A stretch of 64,000 nt of DNA from Apophysomyces variabilis (Eukaryota > Mucoromycota > Mucoromycetes > Mucorales > Mucoraceae). Every line of letters begins with the position of its first letter. Positions within the stretch are counted from its first letter, which is position 1. This document shows positions 47,361-58,142 of the stretch, piece by piece. The stretch covers positions 150,082 through 214,081 of the forward strand of contig MZZL01000106.1 of NCBI GenBank assembly GCA_002749535.1. Reading direction: 5' to 3'. Made by a program: the position numbers and the translations under genes. Below the pieces are notes generated by a model. It was not told the DNA's origin and ran no database searches. It saw nothing but the letters and a program-made list of their open reading frames with translations.

Positions 47361-48996
47361 AGTTACAATCTGAGCCATAATCTTTTAGCCTGCAGACGGG
47401 ATAGATGGGGGACAAGGGTGTCCTTTTCTTCTTTTTTTGTTTGTTCATTTACTGTTTATCCATATTTATTAAATCTCTTTGTCGGATCACTAGGAAACAA
47501 TAAGGATCTACAAACAAAAAGGATTCAGTGATCCTATTCAAAGATTCACGGGTTGAAATGACAAAGAGGGAAAAACGAAGAATGAACGTGCGCAGAAAAA
47601 AAAAGAGCCAATAGCTCCGTCAGCCGTTCCGTGTTACCTCTATTTTTAGGCACGCATCTGAGTTTCTCATTATGATGGCTACAGTTGCCTTGACGACAAA
47701 TAAACAAAAAAAGAAACGTGTCCTAAATAACTGAATCTTTTACGATGAAGCATGAATATAGTCTAATGATAATAGGTGATAAATCCACTCTTCTTCTGTA
47801 ACACGAAGTTTAGTTATTTTTCCTATCATTAGGCTTATCCGAGGCGACCGAGGTTAAAGATAGTGAGATAGAGAGCTCTGTTTTTCCTGCATGATCTAGT
47901 GCAGTTCGCTCCGACATAGAATCGAAGAACTTTTTTTTAGTGCCGCTCAAGTAGGATTCAGCGGAAATAAGGAAAAAATCGTCGAAAACGGGTAACAGTG
48001 GGACCAAAAAATGAGATGCATCCGAAATGTGGCCCTCTCCCATCGGAAGCGTAACAAACGCAAAACCTCTCTTCCATTCTCGTACTAAAGTAACAAGCCA
48101 GATAACTAAAAGAAAGAGAAAATATATGAAGATTGTAGCATAATGAGAGAACCCGGCGCATGTCTTTAGGTGAACTTTGTCAATCATCCAAAACAAAGTT
48201 GAAAGATTAGGCTGTTGTTGTCTTTGTGGGATGATGAGGGTTGAGTGAATGAGATGTTTTAGGGAAACACGAGGTGTGTGTAACCCATATGCTGCATGTG
48301 CCTCGGTCTTGTTCTTTCACCGAGGCAAATAAGAGTGAAGATTACTCGGACCATCCAAAATATTCAAAAATGTAGAGTGTTTTGTCCTACATTGAATAAG
48401 TTCATTGGGCGGAGAAGAAAAAGAAGGAAGTAGGAAAGACGCCCTCTTTTTCTTTTCCGTTCAATCCAAAGAGCCGGTTTCCCGCTTTAAGGAAAGAAAT
48501 CAAATAAGCTACATCTTATCAATAGAAAAGAAAAAGTGTATCATATAGTAAGATCACCAACTATATGTAAGCTTGAATTTCTTAACTGTAAAGATTTTAG
48601 ACACACTCTCTATCAATGGTTTCTATGGATGGGTAATAACAGTTTTTGTTATCTAATTTGCCACGGTAACACAGGTTCGTGAGAGTAAAGACGGGGGAGA
48701 AAGGTTTGCCACTGAGTCTATTTCTATGTTACCCTTCTCTGGTCCCCCCAAAATCAGCGATCTTGAACAAAATGGGAATAAGCACTTCTTCCTATCTCTA
48801 AGTAGGTAGTGTACATACACACACATATACACTTTATCTCTCTCCTCTTCATCACCCTAACAAATCTTGTGTATCATTAACCCTCATCACCCCCAAATTT
48901 TTTTGAACTCCTTGGTTACCTCACTCCTTTTTTACGCTCTTTTCGTTTTTGGGACACTCAATAAATTGCAAATAGAGCCTTTTTTTTTTCTTAGTT
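47361..48996. other. Intergenic region
   Basis: About 1.6 kb without a supported gene. A minus-strand open frame at 48196-47810 looks membrane-like but has no homology I recognise. From about 48880 onward the plus strand is pyrimidine-rich and leads into the duplicated leader. Confidence 0.45.
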
Positions 48997-49493
48997 CTTT
49001 ATTCTTTACTTACTACTCAATTCTATACATCCAAAAAGTTCCCCTTTTCATTTTCCTTCTTCTTTTCTTTTTTTTTTTTTACTTTCCCTTCTTCCACTTT
49101 TGGCTGACCCATTGATTGTCATCGTAATCAACTGCACACTCTCTCTCTTTCTCTCCTTCTTTTCTTTTTGTCTTCTCCCTTTCTTTGTGTTTAGTTCTGA
49201 TTTTTTGCCTATCGTTTAGTTATTCTTTCTTTTTCATTTTTTTTTTTTTATTTCTTTATTCTTTACTTACTACTCAATTCTATACATCCAAAAAGTTCCC
49301 CTTTTCATTTTCCTTCTTCTTTTCTTTTTTTTTTTTTACTTTCCCTTCTTCCAATTTTGGATGACCCATTGATTGTCATCGAAATCAACTGCACACTCAC
49401 TCTCTTTCTCACCTTCTTTTCTTTTTTTCTTCTCCCTTTCTTTGTGTTTAGTTTTTATTTTTTGCCTATCGTTTAGTTATTCTTTCTTTATCA
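48997..49493 (+). repeat. Tandem duplication of a 240-bp pyrimidine-rich leader, period 257 bp
   Basis: The segment 48997-49236 recurs at 49254-49493 with few differences. Both copies contain TTACTTACTACTCAATTC, ATACATCCAAAAAGTTCCCC, CATTGATTGTCATCG and GCCTATCGTTTAGTTATTC. The second copy ends a few bases before the start codon of the GATA/PHD gene, so the duplication lies in its promoter or 5' leader. Confidence 0.93.
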
Positions 49494-49499
49494 TTGATC

Positions 49500-51837
49500 A
49501 TGATTTATCAAAGAGTCATGCCACATATTCAACCCTTTCCTCAGGATGTTTATGTACAGTCATTGTCCGATTATACCAGTACTTCTCGACCCGCTTATCA
49601 TCAACAACAAACTACTACTAGCACTACTTCTTCTCCACGTCCCCTCAACGAATCCCGAAATCAAAACCCATTAGAGGTTTCTCCCGTGGTGGTTCCTTCC
49701 ATGTCGCCCTATGCCGATTATCCCTCGGTTGCATCCTCTAATTATCAATACTATTATCTCAATAATGGCATTTATGATCGCTCATTACCCAATCATTCCA
49801 TGCCGCTATTCTCAGTAAGTCTTTTTTCTCTTTATTTTGGCTCTTTCTCTCCTCCTCTTCCTCCTCCTTCCCCCTTAAATTTTTCTCTATTTCCCTCCCG
49901 TTTTCCGCTCCTACCTGAGAGAGAAAGAGAGCGATATAGAGAAAGATAGAACGAAGGAAGGAGAAGTTGGGGGAAGGTCTCATGTGAGAAGGTGCATTGG
50001 AGAGCGAAAGAAAAAAAGAGAAGTTTAGTATGGTCATTTAGAAATCTAATCGGCGATTCTATATTATACTTTTATCCTTTCTATTTTGTTTTTAGTATCA
50101 CCAACCTTATCACCATCTGCATCAATCCATTCCTGTGCCTCCACCTATCCATCATACTTTGGAAAAAGCGACGATTACTTACGATACCATTGTCGAGCAA
50201 AACCAACTTCAGAAGGATCTGGTCAAGGATGTCTTTTTTTCACCGGCCATGATTACCTCGACGTCGTCCTCCAGCATGTCCATGATGAAACAAACGATGG
50301 CTATTACTAGTAATACCACCACGCGTGCCACGTCTCCTTCCTCCGAGGCTTCCACGTGTTCCCAAAGTGATGATAGTGAGTCCGAAATCGATTCGCCCAA
50401 AATGACACCCTCGGACTTGTTACTGGAAAAGGGAGAGCATATGTTCTTCTTTAGCGGATTTGATTTATCGGATCCATTGATGGAAGAAGAAAAAACCGTG
50501 ACAGCCGTCAAGTCCAAGCCTAATCTTTCGCTCTGTTTCCAAGAAACCGACCTCAACAATAGCACTTGTACGACCGAGGATTTGCCTACGCCACCTGCTG
50601 AGACGGAAGAACAAGAACATTATGCTTCATTGGAAGAGGGCGGTATTGGTGCTCGTGGTTCGCTTAAACGCAAAGCCTTGTCTTTCCCGTCGGAGACATG
50701 CCAAAAAAAGCATAAGCCGCATTGGGGACAACAACAGTCGTCGACGACAACTCCCCCTGCATCGCCTGCAGAAGACCCTCTGTTCGATAACGAGAGTTAT
50801 TTTGATGACGCTTCTGCTGAGGAATCCTCGGATGATGACGAAGAAGAGGATGAGGAGGAGGATCATCAACCATCCATGTAAGCAAATGATATAATTTTCA
50901 TAAGCATCTATGGGCTGACTTTTTTTCTTTTCGCTTTATTAGAATGAACGTCCACCGCCGTAGTTCGGAATTTCAATTATTCTTACCTTTGGAGGACGAA
51001 GACGATGAACAAGAGGAAGAAGAAGAAGAAGAAGAAGAAGAAGAGGATGTGTTCTTGTCTGGTTCATCTCGAACAAACCATAAGACGATGTGGGAAGCGG
51101 CCCCTGCTGGTGTATTTGGGAACGAGACCTCTGAGCATGATGAGCATGATGATAATGAAGACGAAGCATGCCATAAGGAGGCTTTGGAGCAGGTGGCATG
51201 TCGTCCAACAGCTCAGCCTACTTTGTATCAAAAATTGACCAAAGCCAACATTGACTGGTGTCGTTACTGTGGTACTACCGAAGGTGTCAACTGGCGACCT
51301 GGCCCATGGGGAAAACGGACCTTGTGCAAGTAAGTATACATTGAAATTTTTTCCGATCGTTTTGACGGACAATTGCTAATAATATTAATTATTTTTAGTA
51401 AACATGGCTGTGATTACAAAGGGTATGGATTTGCATGTAAATTACCTCGTTTGGATCTGACGGGATTCTGTCATGAATCCATTGATGACCGAGACCGACC
51501 TGTTTTGCAACTCTTTTGTTCGGTTTGTCATCGCCAAGAATCTTGGGCAGGGAATGTCTTGGTGCGTTGCGAAGGTTGTCCCAAGGCTTTCCATCAGAAG
51601 TGTTGCCCTACCAACGAATTGACGGATGTCTTTGTCCAGAGTGATGCCCCATGGTTCTGTGATCCTTCTTGCTGCGAGAATGCCCGTCGGAAACGCATTG
51701 TTGTTGAATTGCCGCGTAAGCGTTTGCCCTTAATGTGTGCTCCCAAAAATACACCCTCCTCCTCATCTTCCTCCTCTTCCGAAAGTAGTAGTAACACTAA
51801 TACCCGTACACGCTCCTTTGCGCGCGTGAATCTTTGA
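49500..51837 (+). CDS. Protein with GATA-like zinc finger and PHD finger
   Basis: Four exons: 49500-49814, 50096-50877, 50943-51329, 51399-51837; 640 aa. The N-terminal two thirds is disordered, rich in Ser, Thr, Pro, Gln and His, with acidic blocks (SDDDEEEDEEEDH and an 11-Glu run encoded by a GAA/GAG repeat at about 51013-51046). A GATA-like finger follows: CRYCGTTEGVNWRPGPWGKR, then TLCNKHGCDYKGYG across the last intron. The Cys pairs, WR and LCN of GATA fingers are present, but HGCDYKGYG replaces the usual basic tail. A PHD finger comes next: CSVCHRQ, CEGCPKAFHQKC and WFCDPSC, giving Cys4-His-Cys3 spacing as in readers of histone tails. The C-terminus is basic, then Ser-rich. Likely a chromatin-linked regulator; its targets cannot be inferred. 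Confidence 0.87.
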
Positions 51838-52938
51838 ATTTAATCTCCTTTCTATCAATTTTTTCTTTCGTACAGTAATTGTTCTCTTTTTCTTTGTTTC
51901 GTGTACATACCCTGTGAAAGTTTCTTTTTAATTTTTTTTCTTTTTTTTCTCTTTCTCTCCTTCTCTCCTTCTTGTTTTTATTTTTCTTTCTTTTATTTCC
52001 ATTATATACGATCCCTAGAGATAAACAACAACACACACAAAAAAAAAGAAAACAGAAAAGGGACGTTGGTAGATTTGCTGCAACAAATAGCAGTTAGTTT
52101 TGCGAGTGAAAAAAAAAATAGCAAATAAAAAGCAAAAACACTAATTAAGTATAAACGTTTTCAATGCCTTGATTTTGTTCCCTAGAGAAAATGGGTGGGA
52201 AAAATAATGGTGCATAATGGATGTTATCCAAGACGACCAATTCCTACAACTCGGCTAATATGAAACCATCGTTATAAGAACAAAGCTTTGGACGCCACAG
52301 TCTCTGCTAAACGCCATACACCAACATTAGCACCACTCATCAGTGTTGCCAAGATGACGCTGCTTCTTATACATTTCCTGCCAAAGGAAACGAATTTTGG
52401 TACCTCATGTTCTACTGCAGCATGTCCATGTGTGCGCTTGATGATCTTTGTGAAGGTATCATAACAAAATATTTGCATCCAACTGTCAATCTACTGGTAA
52501 TGTATGATACCAGAACTGGGCATACTTGCTTAAGCGAATAACATCCAACTACTCCAAGAAAAGTTGAGCGAAGTGTTGCGGTCTTATACCGGTTTTTAAT
52601 TTTCTCAATGGACATTATTTTAAAAAAAATTCTCGCTTAGAACTTCTTGAATCTCTACGTTCCTGATTGGTTTAAGCAATTATGTACATACATCTTAGAA
52701 TAACTTAAAAACCCTGCTAATGCCCAGTGGCAAAAGCTGGCATCCTTTTTTCTTTATTCTCCCGGCGCGCATACATACCCCTTGAAGATGGAAAATATCG
52801 TTTGCAGTTATACTACGGGACTGGGCCACAGTTCTGTACGATCGAGTGATACCCCTAAATTTTTTCGTCATCCCGAATTCTCCATTATAAAAAGGGCCAC
52901 AAAAAGCAAAGCTTAGTGATGTGATTTTGACGCAAAAT
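51838..52938. other. Intergenic region
   Basis: About 1.1 kb. It starts with a T/C-rich 3' region. A minus-strand open frame at 52478-52272 is protein-like, but it has no domain and no exon partner that I could join. The last 60 bases hold the TATA box of the next gene. Confidence 0.45.
52886..52894 (+). promoter_or_regulatory. TATA box of secreted-protein gene 1
   Basis: TATAAAAAG starts 53 bp before the ATG at 52939. Similar TATAAAA elements precede the two related genes downstream. Few other genes in the window show one so clearly. Confidence 0.6.
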
Positions 52939-53376
52939 ATGAAGTTTTTATCCAGTACCTTCATTGCCTTCTGCTTCCTCTTTGTCGTGGCTTTCGGCCA
53001 TTTATCACCTGGACGTTATTCGATCGAATCGGCTCAGTGGCGCACCCAATTTGCCGATGCCTCTTTAAATGACGTTATGGGCGAAAGGCAGAGCGGAACG
53101 CTAAGTCAGCAGTTTGATATTCGTTTCTCTGGCCATGGCTACACGATCCAGAGGGCTCAGGATAGTGCATTCATTGGGGCTCGCAACGGCAAGGTGCTAC
53201 GTGTGAGCACACCATACTACTGGAATATCAGGCAAATTCAGGGAGGACATTACATTCAGGACACAATCACTCCACTCTTTTGGCATCTTCCAAAGCCAAG
53301 TAACGGGCAATCTATTTTGCTTTCAAGATCTCACGATAACAGCCCGGGTCTGTTTATTTTCCGGCGTCAAGCTTAA
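52939..53376 (+). CDS. Small secreted protein, possible beta-trefoil fold (intact copy)
   Basis: Single exon, 145 aa. The first about 20 residues (MKFLSSTFIAFCFLFVVAFG) form a clear signal peptide. The mature part begins HLSPGRYSIESA and is rich in short beta-like segments: TQFADA, GYTIQRAQDSAFIGA, YYWNIRQI, LFWHLP, SILLSR and LFIFRR. The LxPGxYxI start and a terminal hydrophobic strand recall fungal beta-trefoil protease inhibitors (family I66, cospin type) and ricin-B-like lectins, but this is a resemblance only. Two related copies lie downstream and share LxxGxYxI, TQV/FAD and LSQxFxI blocks. Secretion is well supported; function is not. Confidence 0.75.
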   Translation: MKFLSSTFIAFCFLFVVAFGHLSPGRYSIESAQWRTQFADASLNDVMGERQSGTLSQQFDIRFSGHGYTIQRAQDSAFIGARNGKVLRVSTPYYWNIRQIQGGHYIQDTITPLFWHLPKPSNGQSILLSRSHDNSPGLFIFRRQA

Positions 53377-54133
53377 GACAATAGAGTGCTTGGGCTCAGA
53401 AAATGTTATGTGAAATGAAGAAGGAAAAAACTAGACTGGCTTATCCAATTCTCGGGTTACTGTACAGCTGCGATATACAGACATATTGTCATGTTAGATT
53501 AGCAGTGTTTGTGAGAGCTGCAGGCAAATAAAGATCAGGCAATTTCGGAACTCGACCTGTTTGTTAGCAATGATTCTAGGTTAACATTGACACAATTGCT
53601 AGAAACCCGAAAGAATGCCTGACTGTTTAGACCCTCCAAAATATTAACATTGATTGGAAGAACCATTCTGCAGCTGTGGAAAATTGCGTGTCGAACATGG
53701 CCAAGGCAGGTTGTACAAGCCAAAAAAGTACCTTAAACCCTAGGGTTTCTCTAACGTGTTACGGCTCAAAGGAATTTGCAGTAAGAAAACAAAAGACAAG
53801 TAGGTAAAAACAGTGATAGGCAGTCGTGTATTCTCTCACAGTTATCTTTGGTTCATAGCAACAATGTACTAAGAATGCAAGAATAATCAAAGATATCAGC
53901 CAAGGCACGCTTTACGCAGCAGGGGAGACTAATACGATGAGTTAGTTTGTTCGCTTTTGTGTACTTTACCCCTGGAAATCATAGTAGTATTGCATGTTAC
54001 ACTACCGAAGTTTGCGCCACAAAATCTGCATGGGCTGACACTATGCCAAAAAAAAATACTTCCTGTATTTGCTATGGGTTTACTTATAAAAAGGCAAGAA
54101 GACATGCCTGACATTCTAGCTACTCATACAAAT
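53377..54133. other. Intergenic between paralogues 1 and 2
   Basis: About 750 bp with no supported gene. It ends with a TATA box serving the second copy. Confidence 0.45.
54085..54092 (+). promoter_or_regulatory. TATA box of paralogue 2
   Basis: TATAAAAA lies 49 bp before the ATG at 54134, nearly the same spacing as in paralogue 1. Confidence 0.55.
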
Positions 54134-54611
54134 ATGAACTTTTTTGGCAACTACTTTCGTTGCGTTCTGGTCACTTTTCTCTGTGGCTTTCGATAAATTG
54201 TTTCCCGGCCAACTAAAGCCTGGATGTTATTTGATCAAATCTTTCGAATATGGTACACAAGTTGCCGACTACGATGATCAGAATATCGTAGGCAAGAAAG
54301 CCGGAATCCTAAGTCAATGCTTTTATATCCATTTACAAGATTCAGGCGAGCCCATTATTCAGCATGCCGAGACCAAGAAGTTTGTTAATTCTGCGGACTT
54401 CGAGTTCGATGATTTCGGGAACCACCACTTGGTACTTAGCGACAAACCGTATTCGGGGAATATTACTAGGACGACGAGGAATTCGCTATAAGAAAGGGTA
54501 TCTTTCCACCTTGCTGGAAATCTCGCAGGTGGAAACGACGGAATCCCCTTCCAATTGATTGAGGATTATCCAGATCCTTTCGGACTTGTTTGGTTTGCAA
54601 CGCCAACATAA
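54134..54611 (+). pseudogene. Broken copy of the small secreted protein (paralogue 2)
   Basis: Homologous to the gene at 52939 over most of its length, but with two defects. The ATG at 54134 is out of frame with the main reading frame. The shift lies in or near a six-T run inside the signal-peptide region, about 10 bases downstream. A TAA at 54489-54491 then stops the main frame, yet the same frame continues with recognisable similarity to the end of paralogue 1 up to a stop at 54609-54611. The shared blocks are GxYxIKS, TQVADY, GILSQCFYI and the terminal GL-x-WF region. A homopolymer sequencing error could explain the first defect but not the second. Confidence 0.72.
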
Positions 54612-55999
54612 TTAATGCTAAATTGTTCTGTTTCCGTGTGCTTATGTTCACTAAAATGTCTCAGATTCATCACGAATCACAAATAAAAGCAGTTGTTTAC
54701 CATGCGGAGAGACTTGTACTGGAAGGTCATACCTTCTGCAGGAACTGAAAAACATTTTCAACCGGTGGGTGCAGTTTCCTGTAGTAACGTTGTACTTTTC
54801 CTTCAGTAGATGTGTCATCCGAGAGGAAGAGAGAGTTGCTGTTTAACAAGCAAACTGTTTGTCAGGTTTTCTGAAGATTCAAGTCTATCCGATAGGGACG
54901 GACGAAAGATGGGACCCAAACAAAGGCCATCTCTAACTGCTCTTCTTCTCGTTTATATAATCCAGGCCAACGCGTTGTGTTGGCGAGGCAAAAAGCGCAT
55001 CTTCACGTTCGTTAGTTATGAGCATCACAAAATTAAAGATTTATTATCGACATATCAGTCTCTGCGTGTCCAAGTCAATATAACTGCTTGAAGTTTTCGG
55101 CATCATTCCTCTTGATCTTTAGAAATGACGATAAATCAACGTCTGAAACAAATATTTACACGTATAATGCAACCATCTGCACGTAGTTGTTACTACAACT
55201 AACAAAGAATAAATATTATAAGAGATAATGTTATATGATTCGTTTTGGCAGAGTCCGAGACTGTTCCTAATTTCTCAAGGACCTGTTATGAGTGGTTTAC
55301 CCACCTCGAATATGACGATAGAAAATCAAAAAGATGTGAGAAAACGAGCTGTAGACCATCCACAACACTGGATATATGTAAGCCCCAAATCTTCAATGCT
55401 GGTCGGCATCCACTGCACACCAACCAAAGATCGTCTTAAAACAGTACTTGAATGTCCCCAATCACGTTAAAATCGGTTATGAATCTTACGTAAAGTCTGC
55501 CGATGACGGTTAGACTAATTTTAATCGCAATAGACCATTGTTACCGAATTTCCTTATTTCTTGCGGTAGACCATGCACGTCATTAGAGTTCGGGAAAGCC
55601 ATACACACTCTGACAATCCTAGGTGTGCTTGGGTTACTTGGAAACTTTGATGATAAGGGCTTAAAAACGCCACCAGTATTTAACCATTGGTCGGGATGTG
55701 GTTCGTAAGCAGAAATGGTCAAAGGTTATTAGTTACTTACAGAGAAGTTATCCAACTGAAGACATAGAAAGATTGATTTAAAAGCAGTTCAGCTTAAACA
55801 TGCTTGTAGTGCCTTTAGTATGCATTACCCTTGGTTATGTCTCTACTACTGCAAGTGGCACAACCTAAACTTGTGTTTTAGATCAACAACAGATCGATCT
55901 TTGATAAAAATATAAAAGTTTTTCTGTATAAAATTCGCGAATATAAACAGAGAAGGAAGACGAAGTTTCGTGATCTCGCATTTTCAAAAAAAAAATATT
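54612..55999. other. Intergenic between paralogues 2 and 3
   Basis: About 1.4 kb. A 22-codon frame from an ATG at 55800 encodes a signal-peptide-like hydrophobic stretch and then stops. It might be the remnant of another copy, but too little remains to say. A plus-strand frame near 55230-55470 has no convincing homology. The last 90 bases hold a TATA box. Confidence 0.4.
55911..55918 (+). promoter_or_regulatory. TATA box of paralogue 3
   Basis: TATAAAAG lies 89 bp before the ATG at 56000, further upstream than in the two related genes. Confidence 0.45.
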
Positions 56000-56443
56000 A
56001 TGAGACTTTTGGCAATCATTTTCATAACGTTTTCTTCTGTGAAGCTTGGTCAATTAGAGTCTGGACATTATAGCATTAGTTCGGTTGGGTATACTACGCA
56101 AGTTTCCGATAATGGTGGTAATGACCTGCTTGTGGACAAGTGAAAAGCCAATATGCCAAGCCAGAATTTTCAGGTAATGCCGGTCGATAATGCTTACAGT
56201 ATCCAGAACACAGAGTACGGCAAGTTCGTTGGTGCGAATGACAATCAGATCTTATTTATAAACGAGTCATTCGCCTGGGACACCACTATAGAATATCAGG
56301 AACGGTTCAAGATCGCGTCTTGTGGCAAAGAAATTGCCTGGACTCTCAGAGGCGGAAGTGATGCAACCCCCATCGTGCTGCGTGAATATAGGGGTACGAA
56401 CAATGAACAGTATTATCTCCAGCAGCAAAAGGAAGGCTCTTGA
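56000..56443 (+). pseudogene. Copy of the small secreted protein with in-frame stop (paralogue 3)
   Basis: An ATG at 56000 starts a hydrophobic signal-like leader, then QLESGHYSISS and TQVSD as in the other copies. A TGA at 56141-56143 (codon 48) interrupts the frame. The same frame then runs open to 56441-56443 with further similarity (SQNFQV, YSIQNTEYGKFVGA, AWTL). No intron with plausible borders removes the stop. It is most likely a pseudogene made by one nonsense change; a sequencing error or stop-codon read-through cannot be excluded. Confidence 0.72.
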
Positions 56444-58142
56444 GCCATCCGGTTCCTCATCGCTATGTTATTTGAGACAGGAAGTCCTTGCTTAAAGTTT
56501 CCAAAGGTTTACCCATCTAAAGTTCCGGTTCGCTATAAAGTGGCAATGTGCAGGCTAAAGCTAGGATAGCTACTATCTTGTAGATCGTTTCGTTTATTGA
56601 ACTATGTAACAAAGAGAACAAAGAAAAGCATAATAAATACGTAATGTTCAGAGCAAGAGGAAACTGCATGGAAGAAGACTCAATGAGCAGCAGATGCTCA
56701 TCCTCCCCCTTTTTTTGATGGACAAGTCACTTGTCGAGGTGAAAAAAGGGAAACAGCCGGCTGATTAATCTTTCTTTGCGCCCGAGGAGCGTGTCGGGAG
56801 TAACAAAGGGAAAGAAATAGAGAGAGCGAGAAAGAGCGAGAAAAAATGGTGATGATGGCCCCCAAAGTTTAACTCTTTCCGGGTAGCACATTGGCATTCT
56901 TATGTTTCTCGGTTCTCTCGATTAAGCTGTTTTCTCACGAACTGTCTGTGGAAAACGTACTTTGACAACACGTGAAACACCAGCACCTGGTATGATGGGT
57001 GATGCATACTTCAAGGCTTACCACCGGCATGTGTAATCATGCTCTATGTTCCGGGACGTACGGATGCTGTTACTAAATGTCTCCTACTTCATCGATAGAA
57101 TGGAACGTCCTTTCCCGGTTTAGGTTTTGTACTTTGTCTGTAGCACGAGCGTAGGTTGCAGATGCGAATCATATTCGTCCTAGGCAAAAAGTTTGTTCTT
57201 GACCGTACATTTATTCTTGGGAGAAGCAAAGCAAAAAGGCTACGGTGCAGACGACGCAGGACCGCTGTCCACCTAATTTTGTCATGATGAAATCGGAGAT
57301 CAATTATATATTTGGAGTAGATCGCATAAAACGACCGAAATCGCAGGATAGCATGAATGATGAAACCATTATTTGGCTTCATATGTAAGTTGGAAATCAA
57401 ATCTGTTCGGCTAAAACTAGACATGTAAAGAACAACGCTTAAGGAATAAAGGCAGAGAGAGGCAAAGTGAATGTTCGGTCGTTCAGGAGCAACCATCTCC
57501 ATGTAACACAGAATTTTTCATATCCATGGAGATGAATTTCCCGCCAATTGATCTGCTCCTTTTTTTTCAACGATTTCTCTCGGCGAAATGACGCATTATA
57601 GTTGGCATTTCATCATAGTTGTTTATTGTGTATATGATGAAAGATGGTTGCTGACAAAGAAATTTGTTTACATGTCTTTTTTTCTTTCTTTTGTTCTGTC
57701 TTTTGCTTTTCCCATGACTATGACCTTGCTTTGGAAACTCAGGATCTTTTGTTTAATTAATATCTTTATTTTTCTGTTACAGATATTGTCACAAGGTCAA
57801 CCTTCTGTGTCCCGCTTATAAGGATGACGAAAAGCTCCGAACAGAGTATAGAGCGCTAAAATAAGCTCTGTTGTGCTTTTCCTTTAACGCACAAGGCCAG
57901 TACCATAGGAATAAGAGCAGTAACAGATGACTTCTCTTTATTATGAGATAAAGAATAAGGAAAAAGAGACAGAAAGGAAAGATTCATGAATAGAGGTTAT
58001 ATGTATAGATAAGGCAAAATAAAGTAAAAGGATTGTATCATACAGCATGGGATCGGTTTAGAGATGCAAAATGATGAAATCAAACAAGAAAAAGAGAAAG
58101 TTTGGGTTTACATAATAACAAAGAAACGGTTATGATACATAT
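56444..58142. other. Intergenic region
   Basis: About 1.7 kb without a supported gene. A minus-strand frame at 57502-57089 and a hydrophobic plus-strand frame at 57588-57821 have no recognisable domain and look like chance. Confidence 0.45.

Noticed and set aside
49373..49621. Signal-peptide-like frame upstream of the GATA/PHD gene
   Set aside because: It is the pyrimidine-rich duplicated leader translated into Ser/Phe/Leu, and it overlaps the real start in another frame.
55228..55470. Frame with a faint likeness to a mariner-type helix-turn-helix (YEWF)
   Set aside because: Only one short motif fits, no catalytic region follows, and no inverted repeats flank it.
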